Below, piece by piece: positions 35,506-45,754 of a DNA stretch of 64,000 bases. The position numbers and the translations under genes are program-made. Origin of the DNA: Mycolicibacterium confluentis (GTDB lineage Bacteria; Actinomycetota; Actinomycetes; Mycobacteriales; Mycobacteriaceae); NCBI RefSeq assembly GCF_010729895.1, contig NZ_AP022612.1, positions 992,001-1,056,000 of the forward strand. Reading direction: 5' to 3'. Each line of letters opens with the position of its first letter. Within the stretch, counting starts at the first letter, position 1. A model generated the notes under the pieces. That model had not been told where the DNA came from. It saw nothing but the letters and a program-made list of their open reading frames with translations, and did not search any database.

Positions 35506-36750
35506 ATGAGTGTGAACCCGCTTCGCAAACGCGTGCACGAGAAGCTGGCCTCCGCGCCGGGCGTGCGCGCGGTCCGTCGACCCGTCACACCCGAGGCTGC
35601 CGAGCAGTTCAACCTGCACTACGTGCGGTCCGGTCCGCTGTCGGCACACCCGATCGTGATCATCCCCGGTGGGCCCGGCGTCGCCTCGATCCAGCTGTAC
35701 CAGGCCACCCGGCGCCGGGCGGCCGCGGCAGGACTCGACGTCGTCATGGTCGAGCACCGCGGGGTGGGGTTGTCCCGACACGACGACGCAGGTCATGACC
35801 TCCCGCCTGAGGCGATCACCGTGGCGCAGGTGGTCGACGACGTCGCCGCGGTGCTCGACGACCTCGGAGTCGAGCAGGCCATGATCTACGGAACGTCGTA
35901 CGGCAGCTACATCGCGGCCGGCGTCGGGGTTCGGCACCCGCAGCGGGTCAAGGCCATGGTGCTCGATTCTCCCGTGCTCTCGGCACGGGACATCGAGGCG
36001 ATCCGTCACGCGATCCGCGGCCTGCTGCTCGAAGGTGAGGTGGAGGGCACCGAGGAGTTGGCGGCCAAGGTGCGCCGCCTCGTCGACGACGGCACGATGG
36101 ACGCCCTGTCGGGGGAGGTCGCGGCCACGGTCTACGCCTACGGCGGGGCACCGCTGCTCAGCCGACTGCTGGACCTGCTGCTGACCGGGCACACGCTGCT
36201 GTGGCGGGCGATGACGCAGATCGGCAGGCTGTCACTGCTGAAGGTGCCGTACCACAACGAGATCGACCTGGTGGGCCGCATCGCGTTCCGTGAACTCGAC
36301 TACGCCGGTGTACCCGACGGGCTTCCGCTCGACCCGTCCGACGCGCTGTTGGAGATGGCCGACCAGATCCCTGGCCCCACACCGGAGTTCGAGGGTGAAC
36401 CGTACGATCTGGTCGCCGAGATGCCGCGGTTCGACTGGCCGACGGTCGTCGTCTCCGGTCAGCGTGACCTCACCACGCCGCCACCGGTGGCCGAGCGTGT
36501 CGCGGCGCTGATCCCCGGCGCGGTGCTGGTGCCGCTCGCGACCGCCGCGCACAGTGCGCTGGACAGCCGGGAGGCCGCGGCCCTGCGGATCGTCAGAGCC
36601 CTCGTACACGGCCGGGCCGAAGGCCTGCCCGCGGTGGCCGATGAACTGGACGCGCTGCCCGGCAATCAGTCGGTGCGCCTGCTGGTCTGGGCCGTCAGCG
36701 TCGCGGCGGCCCTGGAGGCCAGGCTGCCGGGGCGCACACCTACTTCATGA
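35506..36750 (+). CDS. Alpha/beta hydrolase (proline iminopeptidase-like)
   Basis: 414 residues. IIPGGPGVASIQLY forms the oxyanion-hole HGGP-type motif, VMVEHRGVGLSRH is the conserved strand, and the nucleophile elbow is IYGTSYGSYIA (GxSxG with Ser). The C-terminal His is in ATAAHSALD. Resembles proline iminopeptidases and tripeptidyl aminopeptidases, so a peptidase or esterase role is likely, possibly linked to the peptide importer that follows on the other strand. The last 11 bases overlap the convergent oppA-like gene. Confidence 0.85.
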   Translation: MSVNPLRKRVHEKLASAPGVRAVRRPVTPEAAEQFNLHYVRSGPLSAHPIVIIPGGPGVASIQLYQATRRRAAAAGLDVVMVEHRGVGLSRHDDAGHDLPPEAITVAQVVDDVAAVLDDLGVEQAMIYGTSYGSYIAAGVGVRHPQRVKAMVLDSPVLSARDIEAIRHAIRGLLLEGEVEGTEELAAKVRRLVDDGTMDALSGEVAATVYAYGGAPLLSRLLDLLLTGHTLLWRAMTQIGRLSLLKVPYHNEIDLVGRIAFRELDYAGVPDGLPLDPSDALLEMADQIPGPTPEFEGEPYDLVAEMPRFDWPTVVVSGQRDLTTPPPVAERVAALIPGAVLVPLATAAHSALDSREAAALRIVRALVHGRAEGLPAVADELDALPGNQSVRLLVWAVSVAAALEARLPGRTPTS

Positions 36751-38401
36751 AGCCGATCGCGGTGTACTTCAGGTCGCCGATGCCTGCCGGGCCGTAGTTG
36801 GCCAGGTTCTTGCGGACCGCGACGTTTCCGGCCGACTGGAACAGCGGCAGGCTGAACGTCACCTCCCAGATCAGCTTGTCCAGTTCGTTGGCCAGATCGC
36901 GCGCCTTGGCCGGGTCGAGCTCGGACAGCGTCTGCTCGATCTTGGCGTCGATGTCAGGACTGCCGATCCTGCCGTAGTTGCTCTCACCCCCCGAGGCGTA
37001 GATCTGGGTCAGGCCCGAGAGCGGGAAAGCGTCACCGCCCCAAGCGAACTGGACGATGTCGAAGTTGCCCGGGGTGACGAAGTCCTTGAAAAGGGAGCCG
37101 CCCGCCGCGGGAACCAACTCGAGGTTCACGCCGATCTGGGCCAGGTTGTTCTGCGCGATCTGGGCGATCTGGCGCGTGCTCTTACCGTCGTAGAAGACGT
37201 CGCGGATCTTGAGCTGCTTACCGTCCTTCTCGCGGAACCGACCGTTCTGCCGCCAACCCAGTTCGTCCAGTTCCCGCTTGGCCGCTTCGGCGTCGAACGG
37301 TGTGCTGTTGTCCTGGTAGCCCTCCTGTCCGGCGACGAAGATGTGGTTGTTGAGCGGCACCGGGTTGTTGACCAGGCCACGCTGCGACACCGTGGTGATG
37401 GCTTGGCGGTCAATGCCCTTGGCGATCGCAGCGCGCAGCTTCGGATCATTGAGCAGCGACCCGGGCGCGCCGTTGAACGTGATGTGGTACCAGCTGTTGG
37501 CGGGGGCGCGGGGGATGGACAACTCGGGTGTGCGGCGTGCGATCGTCAGTTCGTCCAGCGACGCCATTCCCGCGGCGTCCAGCGAGTTGTTCTGCAGCGC
37601 AGGGACGACGGCGGCGTCATCGAGAACCGTGTAGGTGATGGTGTCCAGCACCGGTTGTTCGCCCCACCATTTCGGGTTGCGGCTCAACACGATCCGCTGT
37701 TGGGTCCGGTCCACCTTGGTGACCATGAACGGTCCCGCCGAGGGGCCTGGGCCGTTGAGGAAGCCCTTGTTGAACGCCTCGGGTGTGCTCGTCATCGACT
37801 TCGGGTAGAGCATGCTGTTGCCGGCGAACATGCCCTTCCAGTCGGCGTAGTGCTTCGCGAACGTCACGACGGCCTGCCGGTCGTCGACGCCCTTGGTCAC
37901 CGACGCGACGCGCTCGCTGCCGTTGGGGGCCGCGAACTGGTAGGCCGGGTCCTTGCCACTGGTGGCGTGGATCTGTGCGGCGAGGTCCTCCCAGGTGATC
38001 GGGGTGCCGTCGGTCCAGACCGCCTTCGGGTTGATCGTGTAGGTGACCACCTGCGGATCAGTCTTGGTCAGTTCGACGCTGGTGAAGTAGTCGGTGTTCA
38101 CCGTCGTCTCCCCGTCGGGGGCGATGAAGAACGCGCGCGGCAGGGTCGGCTTGTACATCGAGTTGACCTCGCCGAGGTTGCCGTCGATGTGCAGGTTGTT
38201 GAAGTTCGACGGGAACCCCGACAGCGCCAGTCGCAGGTTGCCGCCCTGGCGCAGGGTCGCCGGGTCCTGGGGGTTGATGTCGGCGGTGGCACTGACCTCG
38301 GCGTCGCCGCCCGCCGCGGGCACGTCCTCATTGGGGGTGGAGCAGCCCGAAAGCAGTAGGCCAGCGCACAGCAGGGCCGCGGTCGTGCGTCGCAACGTCA
38401 T
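36740..38401 (-). CDS. oppA: Oligopeptide ABC importer binding lipoprotein OppA
   Basis: 553 residues. The lipoprotein signal MTLRRTTAALLCAGLLLSGC has its lipobox Cys at residue 20. Family 5 solute-binding features follow, such as DGTPITWEDLAAQIHA, NGPGPSAGPFMVTKVDR and LRAAIAKGIDRQAI. It is the last gene of the leftward oppB-oppC-oppD-oppA order, as in M. tuberculosis Rv1283c-Rv1280c, where the system takes up peptides. A 63-base gap separates it from oppD. Confidence 0.93.
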   Translation of the reverse strand: MTLRRTTAALLCAGLLLSGCSTPNEDVPAAGGDAEVSATADINPQDPATLRQGGNLRLALSGFPSNFNNLHIDGNLGEVNSMYKPTLPRAFFIAPDGETTVNTDYFTSVELTKTDPQVVTYTINPKAVWTDGTPITWEDLAAQIHATSGKDPAYQFAAPNGSERVASVTKGVDDRQAVVTFAKHYADWKGMFAGNSMLYPKSMTSTPEAFNKGFLNGPGPSAGPFMVTKVDRTQQRIVLSRNPKWWGEQPVLDTITYTVLDDAAVVPALQNNSLDAAGMASLDELTIARRTPELSIPRAPANSWYHITFNGAPGSLLNDPKLRAAIAKGIDRQAITTVSQRGLVNNPVPLNNHIFVAGQEGYQDNSTPFDAEAAKRELDELGWRQNGRFREKDGKQLKIRDVFYDGKSTRQIAQIAQNNLAQIGVNLELVPAAGGSLFKDFVTPGNFDIVQFAWGGDAFPLSGLTQIYASGGESNYGRIGSPDIDAKIEQTLSELDPAKARDLANELDKLIWEVTFSLPLFQSAGNVAVRKNLANYGPAGIGDLKYTAIGFMK

Positions 38402-38464
38402 GCCGACCGATGCTATAGCCAGCGGCGGTCACCGGTGGGGACCCTCGCCAGACCTGTGCCCGGC

Positions 38465-40300
38465 TCAGCGCAGTTCGGCCCTGGGCACCGCGGCCAGAAG
38501 CCGTTGGGTGTACTCGTGTCGCGGATTGCCGAAAACCGCGTCGGCGTCACCCTCCTCCACGATGCTGCCCTGGAACATGACCGCCACCCGGTGCGCCAGG
38601 TGCTTGACCACCGACAGGTCATGCGAGACGAACAGGTAGGACAGCCCGAAGCGGTCCTGCAGGTCCAACAGCAGGTTGAGGATCCCGGCCTGGATCGACA
38701 CGTCGAGCGCCGACACCGGTTCGTCGAGCGCCAGAATCTTGGGCTGCAGCGCCAACGCGCGGGCAATGCCGATCCGCTGCTTCTGCCCGCCGGAGAACTC
38801 GGCGGGGTACCGGCTGGCGTCGGAGCGGCTCAGCCCCACCAACGTCAGCAGTTCGGCGACTCGCTCCTGGGTGTCCGACTTGGTGAAACCGTTGGCCTGC
38901 AGCGGTTCTGCGAGCACCTCCGATACCGGCAGCCGAGGGTCCAACGAGGCCACCGGGTCCTGGAAGACGACCTGCAGGTCCCGCCGCAGGGCGCGGCGCC
39001 CGGACTTGTCGAGTGTGGCGACATCGGTGCCGAGCACCTCGATGGTGCCCGACTGGGGAGTCTGCATTTCGAGGATCTCGTGCAGCGTAGTGGATTTGCC
39101 GGACCCCGACTCGCCGACGATCGCCAACGTGCGACCGCGGGGCACGTCGAAGCTGATGCCGTCCACGGCCCGCACCTCACCGATGTGCCTGCGGAACACC
39201 ACACCCTTGGTCAGCGCGAACGTCTTGACCAGGTCGCGCACCCGCACGGCCGAGGTGCCTTCGCTGGACGGCGCGGCCACGGTCTCCGGGGCGGTGGCCA
39301 CACCGTAGATCTCGGCAGCACTGCGCCCTGCCACGTCGTCGGGGCGGATGCAGGCCGCCCGGTGGGAGGGTCCGACCTCGATCAACGGAGGTTCGGCCTC
39401 CCGGCAGGTGTCGATCACCAGGGGACAGCGCGGCGCGAAGGGGCAGCCACCGGGGAGGTTGGCCAAGGACGGCGGTGCGCCCGGGATCGGCACCAGGCGG
39501 GTTCCCTGCGGGGCGTCCAAACGGGGCACGGAACCCAACAACCCGACGGTGTAGGGCATCTGCCGGTCCCGATAAAGCGCACCCACTGGGGCGGTCTCTA
39601 CGGCCCGCCCGGCGTACATCACCACCGCGCGGTCGGCGAACTCGGCGACCACACCCAGGTCGTGGGTGATGATCAGCACGCCGGCGCCGGTCACGTCGCG
39701 TGCGGTCTTGAGCACGTCGAGGATCTGCGCCTGCACCGTCACGTCGAGTGCGGTGGTGGGCTCATCGCAGATCAGCAGGTCCGGGTCGTTGGCGATCGCG
39801 ATCGCGATGACCACGCGTTGGCGTTCACCGCCGGACAGTTCATGGGGGAACGCGCGGGCCCGGCGTTCGGGTTGGGCGATGCCGACGAGGTCCAGCAGTT
39901 CGACGGCGCGTCGGCGCGCGGCGGCCTTGGTGGTGCCGGGGTTGTGGATCGTGATGGCCTCGGCGATCTGATCACCCACGGGGAAGACCGGCGTCAACGC
40001 CGACATCGGGTCCTGGAAGACCGTACCGATGGCCTTTCCACGCACCTGGGACAGCGCGGCGTCGCTCTGGCCCAGCAGTTCCTGACCGTGCAGGCGCACC
40101 GATCCGGTGACGTCGGCGTATTCGGGCAGCAGGCCGATGATGGACATCGCGGTCGCCGACTTCCCTGATCCGGATTCGCCGACGACGGCCACCACCTCGC
40201 GCGGTGCGACGGTCAGGTCGACGCCGCGCACGGCGCGCACGGCGGGGCCGTCGGTGGGGAAGGTGACCGAGAGGTCGGTCACCTCGAGCAGTGAGCTCAT
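38465..40300 (-). CDS. oppD: Oligopeptide ABC importer double ATPase OppD
   Basis: 611 residues with two ABC domains. First: Walker [12 protein letters not shown], signature [10 protein letters not shown], Walker [13 protein letters not shown]. Second: Walker [12 protein letters not shown], signature [10 protein letters not shown], Walker [13 protein letters not shown]. The oligopeptide-type C-terminal extension of domain 1 has the cysteine cluster [16 protein letters not shown], an Fe-S or zinc-binding motif common in OppD/DppD. Start at 40300 ([12 protein letters not shown]), overlapping the oppC stop; length matches Rv1281c. Confidence 0.94.
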   Translation of the reverse strand: MSSLLEVTDLSVTFPTDGPAVRAVRGVDLTVAPREVVAVVGESGSGKSATAMSIIGLLPEYADVTGSVRLHGQELLGQSDAALSQVRGKAIGTVFQDPMSALTPVFPVGDQIAEAITIHNPGTTKAAARRRAVELLDLVGIAQPERRARAFPHELSGGERQRVVIAIAIANDPDLLICDEPTTALDVTVQAQILDVLKTARDVTGAGVLIITHDLGVVAEFADRAVVMYAGRAVETAPVGALYRDRQMPYTVGLLGSVPRLDAPQGTRLVPIPGAPPSLANLPGGCPFAPRCPLVIDTCREAEPPLIEVGPSHRAACIRPDDVAGRSAAEIYGVATAPETVAAPSSEGTSAVRVRDLVKTFALTKGVVFRRHIGEVRAVDGISFDVPRGRTLAIVGESGSGKSTTLHEILEMQTPQSGTIEVLGTDVATLDKSGRRALRRDLQVVFQDPVASLDPRLPVSEVLAEPLQANGFTKSDTQERVAELLTLVGLSRSDASRYPAEFSGGQKQRIGIARALALQPKILALDEPVSALDVSIQAGILNLLLDLQDRFGLSYLFVSHDLSVVKHLAHRVAVMFQGSIVEEGDADAVFGNPRHEYTQRLLAAVPRAELR

Positions 40301-41211
40301 CGGCGGCCTCGTTTCCGCCGCAGGGCGCCGGATCCGGGATCGACGGCGTCGCGCATTCCGTCGCCGATCAGGTTGGCGCAGAACACGATCGTCACCAGCA
40401 CGCCGGCGGGGAACAGGAACACCCACGGGAAGGTCAGCACCGAGGCGGTGCCGTCGGCGATCAGCGTGCCCAGCGACACGTCGGGCGGCTGCACGCCGAA
40501 GCCCAGGAAGCTCAGACCGGTCTCGGCCAGAATTGCCAGGCCCACATTGAGAGTCGCGTCGATGATCAGGATCGAGGCCACGTTCGGCAGGATGTGCCGC
40601 GTGATGATCCGGCTGTTGGATACCCCCATATACCGTGCGGCCCGGACGAATTCACGTTCCCGCAGGCTCATGGTCATGCCGCGCACCATGCGTGAGCTGA
40701 TCATCCAGCTGAACACCGACAGCAGCACGATCAGCGCGATGACGCTGCCAGCCTCTTTGACCCGAGGGGTCATGATCGCGATCAGGATGAAGCTCGGCAC
40801 CACGAGCAGCAGATCGACGATCCACATCAGGACGCCGTCGCGCCAGCCCCCGAAGTAGCCCGCCACCGCACCCGCTGCCGCCGCGATCACCGTGGAGATC
40901 AACGCCACACACACGCCGATCAGCATCGATTTCTGCATGCCGCGCAGCGTCATCGCGAACAGATCCTGGCCCAGCGCGTTGGTGCCGAACCAGTGGCTGG
41001 GACTTGGCGGATGCTGCAGCGCGTAGTAGTCGAGGTCGGTGTAGGACCAGGGGAGCAGTGGCGGCAGCGCCCAGCACGCGACGAACATCAGCACAAGCAG
41101 CACCAGTGAGACCACGGCGGGGCGATTGCGCAGGAACCGCCGCAGCACCAGCGTGCGCCGCGAACTGAACGCGGCCTCGGAGACGCTGTTGACGTTGACG
41201 GGTTCGGTCAC
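40297..41211 (-). CDS. oppC: Oligopeptide ABC importer permease OppC
   Basis: 304 residues. The OppC block [18 protein letters not shown] follows the first helix and long periplasmic loop, and [21 protein letters not shown] is the coupling loop. The GTG start at 41211 overlaps the oppB stop (GTGA), and its stop overlaps the oppD start. Confidence 0.93.
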   Translation of the reverse strand: MTEPVNVNSVSEAAFSSRRTLVLRRFLRNRPAVVSLVLLVLMFVACWALPPLLPWSYTDLDYYALQHPPSPSHWFGTNALGQDLFAMTLRGMQKSMLIGVCVALISTVIAAAAGAVAGYFGGWRDGVLMWIVDLLLVVPSFILIAIMTPRVKEAGSVIALIVLLSVFSWMISSRMVRGMTMSLREREFVRAARYMGVSNSRIITRHILPNVASILIIDATLNVGLAILAETGLSFLGFGVQPPDVSLGTLIADGTASVLTFPWVFLFPAGVLVTIVFCANLIGDGMRDAVDPGSGALRRKRGRR

Positions 41212-42185
41212 TGCACACGCACCCTTGGGTCGAGGACGGCGTAGATGACGTCGGAGAGCAGGCCGGCCACCAGCACCACCGCCCCCGTGAACACCGTGAC
41301 GGCTGCGATCACGTTGGTGTCCTGGTTGGTGATGCCCTGCACCACCCATTCGCCCATGCCGTGCCAGCCGAAGATCTTCTCGACGAACACCGCGCCGGTG
41401 ACCAGTCCGCTCACCCCATAGGCGAACAGCGTGGCCATCGGGATCAGCGCGGTGCGCAGGCCGTGCTTGAACAGCGCCTGCCGCCGGGTCAGTCCCTTGG
41501 CACGCGCGGTGCGGATGAAGTCCTGGCCCAGCACGTCGAGCATCGCGTTGCGCTGGTAGCGGCTGTAACCGGCGAACGCACCCAACGCCAACGTGGCGGT
41601 GGGCAGCATGAGGTGCTGTAGGCGGTCGACGAACTGATTCCACGCCCCGCCGACGGCGTCGGGGGACGTCTCGCCGGTGTACTCGAAGATCTGCGCGCCC
41701 AGGAAGGAGTTGCCGTACAGGCCGACCAGGATCAGCAGACTCGCGATCACGAACGTCGGCATGCTGAGCACCAGCAGCGCCAACACCGTGATGACACGGT
41801 CCGAGATCCGGTACTGCCGCACCGCGCTCCACGCGCCGGCCACCACGCCCAGGGCCGCCCCGAACACCACGCCGAGGAACACCAGGCGCAGGCTGACCCC
41901 GATCCGCCGCCACAGTTCGTCGGACACCGGTTGGCCACCCACGGTGGTGCCGAAGTCGCCGCGGATCGCGCCGGACGCCCAGTTGGCGTAGCGGAGGGGG
42001 ATGGGCTGATCGAGGCCGAGTTCAGCTGCCTTGGCCGCGATGACGGCATCCGACGGTCGCGGGTTGCGCTCCAGGAGGCTGTCGAGGGGATTGAAGGACA
42101 GCGAGGCCAGGCAGTACGTCAGGAACGACGCGATGGCCAGCAGCACCGCGTACTTGAGGCTGCGACGCAGGAGGAACCGGGTCAT
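41208..42185 (-). CDS. oppB: Oligopeptide ABC importer permease OppB
   Basis: 325 residues, exactly the length of Rv1283c. MTRFLLRRSLKYAVLLAIASF is the N-terminal helix, LSFNPLDSLLERNPRPSD and LGLDQPIPLRYANW are family motifs, and TARAKGLTRRQALFKHGLRTA is the coupling loop. Start set at 42185, since earlier in-frame codons do not look coding. First gene of the opp operon, divergent from the carbonic anhydrase; the 153-base gap must hold both promoters. Confidence 0.94.
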   Translation of the reverse strand: MTRFLLRRSLKYAVLLAIASFLTYCLASLSFNPLDSLLERNPRPSDAVIAAKAAELGLDQPIPLRYANWASGAIRGDFGTTVGGQPVSDELWRRIGVSLRLVFLGVVFGAALGVVAGAWSAVRQYRISDRVITVLALLVLSMPTFVIASLLILVGLYGNSFLGAQIFEYTGETSPDAVGGAWNQFVDRLQHLMLPTATLALGAFAGYSRYQRNAMLDVLGQDFIRTARAKGLTRRQALFKHGLRTALIPMATLFAYGVSGLVTGAVFVEKIFGWHGMGEWVVQGITNQDTNVIAAVTVFTGAVVLVAGLLSDVIYAVLDPRVRVQ

Positions 42186-42338
42186 CCGTGGGTCCGCCCT
42201 CGCTGCATTCGCACAGCGTAGGAGATCAGGCCCGCGTTGCACGTCTGCGCCGCGTGGGCGGGTCTTCGATCATCGTGATCGCAGGTCTTGTGTATCGCCT
42301 CACACTTGCCTAGCCTTCGCCCGGATTAAGGAGGCTCA

Positions 42339-42830
42339 ATGACCGTCACTGACGAATACCTGGCCAACAACGCGAAGTACGCGGAAACCTTCTCCGGTCC
42401 GTTGCCGCTGCCCCCGAGCAAGCACGTTGCTGTGGTGGCGTGCATGGACGCTCGCCTCGACGTGTACCGGATCCTCGGTCTCGGTGACGGTGAGGCGCAC
42501 GTCATCCGCAATGCGGGTGGTGTGGTCACCGACGACGAGATCCGTTCGCTGGCCATCAGCCAGCGGCTGCTGGGCACCAAGGAGATCATCCTCATCCACC
42601 ACACCGACTGCGGCATGCTCACGTTCACCGACGACGAGTTCAAGCGGTCGATCCAGGATGAGACGGGCCTGAAGCCCGAATGGGCGGCTGAGTCCTTCCC
42701 CGACATCGAGGAGGACGTGCGGCAGTCGCTGCGCCGGATCGAGGCCAGCCCGTTTGTCACCAAGCACGAGTCGCTGCGTGGCTTCGTCTTCGACGTGGCC
42801 ACCGGCAAGCTCAACGAGGTCACCCTCTAA
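42339..42830 (+). CDS. canA: Beta-carbonic anhydrase
   Basis: 163 residues, the same length as M. tuberculosis Rv1284. Zinc ligands Cys35 and Asp37 in ACMDARLD, and His88 and Cys91 in HHTDCGM, define the beta class; Asp37 with Arg39 forms the usual dyad. It interconverts CO2 and bicarbonate in the cytoplasm. A strong AAGGAGG ribosome site lies before ATG 42339. It precedes the cysD operon but is separated from it by a perfect 19-bp hairpin, so they are probably independent transcripts. Confidence 0.95.
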   Translation: MTVTDEYLANNAKYAETFSGPLPLPPSKHVAVVACMDARLDVYRILGLGDGEAHVIRNAGGVVTDDEIRSLAISQRLLGTKEIILIHHTDCGMLTFTDDEFKRSIQDETGLKPEWAAESFPDIEEDVRQSLRRIEASPFVTKHESLRGFVFDVATGKLNEVTL

Positions 42831-42843
42831 CTCTCTCCGCGAT

Positions 42844-42886
42844 TTCGGCGCGGTTTCCGGCGTTGGGCGCCGGAAACCGCGCCGAA
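42844..42886. terminator. Perfect 19-bp hairpin after the carbonic anhydrase gene
   Basis: TTCGGCGCGGTTTCCGGCG pairs with its exact complement around a TTGGG loop, 14 bases after the stop codon. A short CTCTTG follows rather than a real T-tract. This is a likely terminator, of the strong-hairpin, U-poor type common in mycobacteria. Confidence 0.7.
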
Positions 42887-42968
42887 CTCTTGACTTCACC
42901 GAACCTCGGCTGGCATTCTCTACCGAGTTCATAATCTTGGTCAGATCAGCCAACTTTACGAGGAATCG

Positions 42969-43895
42969 ATGACCAGTCAGTCGACACAGCCCGCCGTGGG
43001 CAAGTACGAGCTGAGCCACCTGCGCGCGCTCGAGGCCGAAGCCATCCACATCATCCGGGAGGTGGCCGCCGAGTTCGAGCGGCCCGTCCTGCTGTTCTCC
43101 GGCGGCAAGGACTCCATCGTCATGCTGCACCTGGCGATCAAGGCCTTCGCCCCGGGCCGGCTCCCGTTCCCCGTCATGCACGTGGACACCGGCCACAACT
43201 TCGACGAGGTGATCGCCACCCGCGACGCGCTGGTCGACCAGTACGGGATACGCCTCGTCGTGGCCAGCGTGCAGGAGGACATCGACGCCGGGCGAGTGGT
43301 GGACAACGGCCCGTCCCGCAATCCGCTGCAGACCGTCACGCTGCTGCGCGGCATCCGCGAGAACAGGTTCGACGCCGCATTCGGCGGGGCCCGCCGCGAC
43401 GAGGAGAAGGCCCGCGCCAAGGAGCGTGTGTTCAGCTTCCGCGACGAGTTCGGCCAGTGGGACCCGAAGGCCCAGCGGCCCGAACTGTGGAACCTCTACA
43501 ACGGCCGGCACCGCAAGGGTGAGCACATCCGCGTGTTCCCGCTGTCGAACTGGACCGAGTACGACATCTGGGCCTACATCGGTGCCGAGGAGATCACGCT
43601 GCCGGGCATCTACTACGCGCACACCCGTCCGGTGTTCCAGCGCGACGGCATGCTGCTCGCGGTGCATGAATACATGCAGCCACGTGACGGCGAGGAGGTC
43701 TTCGAGACCTCGGTGCGCTTCCGCACCGTCGGCGACGTCACCTGCACGGGCTGTGTCGAGTCCACGGCGGTCACGGTCGACGAGGTGATCGCCGAGACCG
43801 CGGTGTCGCGGTTGACCGAACGCGGCGCGACGCGTGCCGATGACCGCATCTCGGAGGCCGGGATGGAAGACCGCAAGCGGGAGGGCTACTTCTGA
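42969..43895 (+). CDS. cysD: Sulfate adenylyltransferase subunit 2 CysD
   Basis: 308 residues of the PAPS-reductase-like ATP pyrophosphatase fold. The PP-loop is LLFSGGKDSIVML, and downstream are FPVMHVDTGHNFDEV, GGARRDEEKARAKER and RVFPLSNWTEYDIW. With CysN it makes adenosine 5'-phosphosulfate from ATP and sulfate. ATG 42969 follows GAGGAATCG. CATAAT at 42930-42935 is a candidate -10 element. The stop overlaps the cysNC start (TGATGA), so it heads a tightly coupled sulfate-activation operon. Confidence 0.97.
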   Translation: MTSQSTQPAVGKYELSHLRALEAEAIHIIREVAAEFERPVLLFSGGKDSIVMLHLAIKAFAPGRLPFPVMHVDTGHNFDEVIATRDALVDQYGIRLVVASVQEDIDAGRVVDNGPSRNPLQTVTLLRGIRENRFDAAFGGARRDEEKARAKERVFSFRDEFGQWDPKAQRPELWNLYNGRHRKGEHIRVFPLSNWTEYDIWAYIGAEEITLPGIYYAHTRPVFQRDGMLLAVHEYMQPRDGEEVFETSVRFRTVGDVTCTGCVESTAVTVDEVIAETAVSRLTERGATRADDRISEAGMEDRKREGYF

Positions 43896-45754
43896 TGAGC
43901 GCCAACACAACACTGTTGCGGCTTGCGACCGCCGGTTCGGTCGACGACGGCAAGTCCACTCTGATCGGTCGACTGCTCTATGACTCGAAGGCCGTCATGG
44001 AGGATCAGCTGGCGGCGGTCGAGCGCACCTCGCAGGAGCGCGGCAACGACTACACCGACCTGGCATTGGTGACCGACGGCCTGCGCGCCGAGCGCGAGCA
44101 GGGCATCACGATCGACGTCGCCTACCGCTACTTCGCCACGGCCAAGCGGAAATTCATCATCGCCGACACACCAGGGCACCTGCAGTACACCCGCAACATG
44201 GTGACTGGCACGTCCACCGCGCAGTTGGCGATCGTCCTCGTCGATGCGCGGCACGGCCTGCTGGAGCAGTCCCGCCGGCACGCGTTCCTGGCGTCGCTGC
44301 TCGGCGTCCAGCACATCGTGCTGGCCGTCAACAAGATGGACCTGATCAACTGGGACCGCGAGCGGTTCGAGTTCATCCGCGACGAATTCCACGCGTTCGC
44401 AGCACGTCTGGACATCCACGACGTCACCACCATTCCGCTGTCGGCGCTCAACGGCGACAACGTCGTGACCAAGTCGGACAAGACCCCGTGGTACGACGGG
44501 CCCGCGCTGCTGAGCCATCTCGAGGACGTCTACATCGCCGGCGACCGCAACCTGGTCGACGTGCGGTTCCCGGTGCAGTACGTGATCCGCCCGCAGACCG
44601 TCGACCATGCCGACCACCGCAGTTACGCCGGCACGATGGCCAGCGGTGTGATGCGCCCCGGCGACGAGGTCGTGGTGCTGCCGAGCGGCAAGACCACCAG
44701 CATCACCGCGATCGACGGCCCCACCGGTCCGGTCGAGGAGGCCTTCCCGCCGATGGCGGTGTCGGTCAGCCTCGCCGACGACATCGACATCAGCCGCGGC
44801 GACATGATCGCCCGGCCCAACAATCAGCCCACCGCGACAACCGAATTCGACGCCACCGTGTGCTGGATGGCCGACGACTCGGCGCTGGAACCGGGACGCG
44901 ACTACGTCATCAAGCACACCACCCGCACCACCCGGGTCCGGGTCAGCGCGCTCGACTACCGCCTCGACGTCAACACGCTGCACCGCGACAAGAGCGCCAC
45001 CGCGCTCAAGCTCAACGAACTGGGCCGCGTCACGCTGCGCACCCAGGTGCCGGTGCTGCTCGACGAGTACTCCCGCAATCCCGCGACCGGGTCGTTCATC
45101 CTGATCGACCCGGACACCAACGTGACGGTCGCGGCGGGCATGGTCCGCGACACCACGCCCGCCGCCACCCGCACGTCGACACCCAACACCGTGCGGCACC
45201 AGTCGCTGGTGTCCGCTGACGACCGGTTGACCACGGGGCGCACCCTCTGGTTCACGGGCCTGTCGGGTTCGGGCAAGTCGTCGATCGCGGTGCTGGTGGA
45301 GCAGAGGCTGCTCGAAACTGGGCGTCCCGCTTACATTCTCGACGGTGACAACCTGCGCCACGGTCTCAACGCCGACCTCGGGTTCTCGATGGGCGACCGC
45401 GCGGAGAACCTGCGGCGCCTGGCGCACGTCGCTACGCTGATGGCCGACGCCGGGTTGACCGTGCTCGTGCCCGTGATCAGCCCGCTTGAGGAGCATCGCG
45501 AACTGGCCCGCAAGGTGCACACCGACGCTGGCGTGGGGTTCGTCGAGATCTTCGTCGACACACCGTTGGCGGACTGCGAGGCCCGCGATCCCAAGGGCTT
45601 GTACGCCAAGGCGCGATCCGGGGAGATCACGCACTTCACCGGCATCGACAGCCCGTACCAGCGGCCCAAGAATCCGGACCTGCGGTTGACTCCGGAGTCC
45701 AGCCCGGATGACGCCGCACAGTTGGTCATCGACCTGCTGGACAGCCGCGCATGA
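43895..45754 (+). CDS. cysN: Sulfate adenylyltransferase GTPase fused to APS kinase, CysNC
   Basis: 619 residues. The CysN part (about 1-430) is an EF-Tu-like GTPase: GSVDDGKSTLIGRLLYD, DTPGHLQYTRNM and NKMD. The CysC part (about 440-619) is APS kinase with Walker A GLSGSGKSSIA, then LDGDNLRHGLN and VEIFVDTPLADCEARDPKGL. The fusion channels APS to PAPS. It matches Rv1286. The start overlaps cysD and the stop overlaps the CysQ gene. Confidence 0.97.
   Translation: MSANTTLLRLATAGSVDDGKSTLIGRLLYDSKAVMEDQLAAVERTSQERGNDYTDLALVTDGLRAEREQGITIDVAYRYFATAKRKFIIADTPGHLQYTRNMVTGTSTAQLAIVLVDARHGLLEQSRRHAFLASLLGVQHIVLAVNKMDLINWDRERFEFIRDEFHAFAARLDIHDVTTIPLSALNGDNVVTKSDKTPWYDGPALLSHLEDVYIAGDRNLVDVRFPVQYVIRPQTVDHADHRSYAGTMASGVMRPGDEVVVLPSGKTTSITAIDGPTGPVEEAFPPMAVSVSLADDIDISRGDMIARPNNQPTATTEFDATVCWMADDSALEPGRDYVIKHTTRTTRVRVSALDYRLDVNTLHRDKSATALKLNELGRVTLRTQVPVLLDEYSRNPATGSFILIDPDTNVTVAAGMVRDTTPAATRTSTPNTVRHQSLVSADDRLTTGRTLWFTGLSGSGKSSIAVLVEQRLLETGRPAYILDGDNLRHGLNADLGFSMGDRAENLRRLAHVATLMADAGLTVLVPVISPLEEHRELARKVHTDAGVGFVEIFVDTPLADCEARDPKGLYAKARSGEITHFTGIDSPYQRPKNPDLRLTPESSPDDAAQLVIDLLDSRA

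Noticed and set aside
42336..43913. 525-codon minus-strand frame across canA and cysD
   Set aside because: Antisense shadow; spans two well-conserved genes and the hairpin between them.
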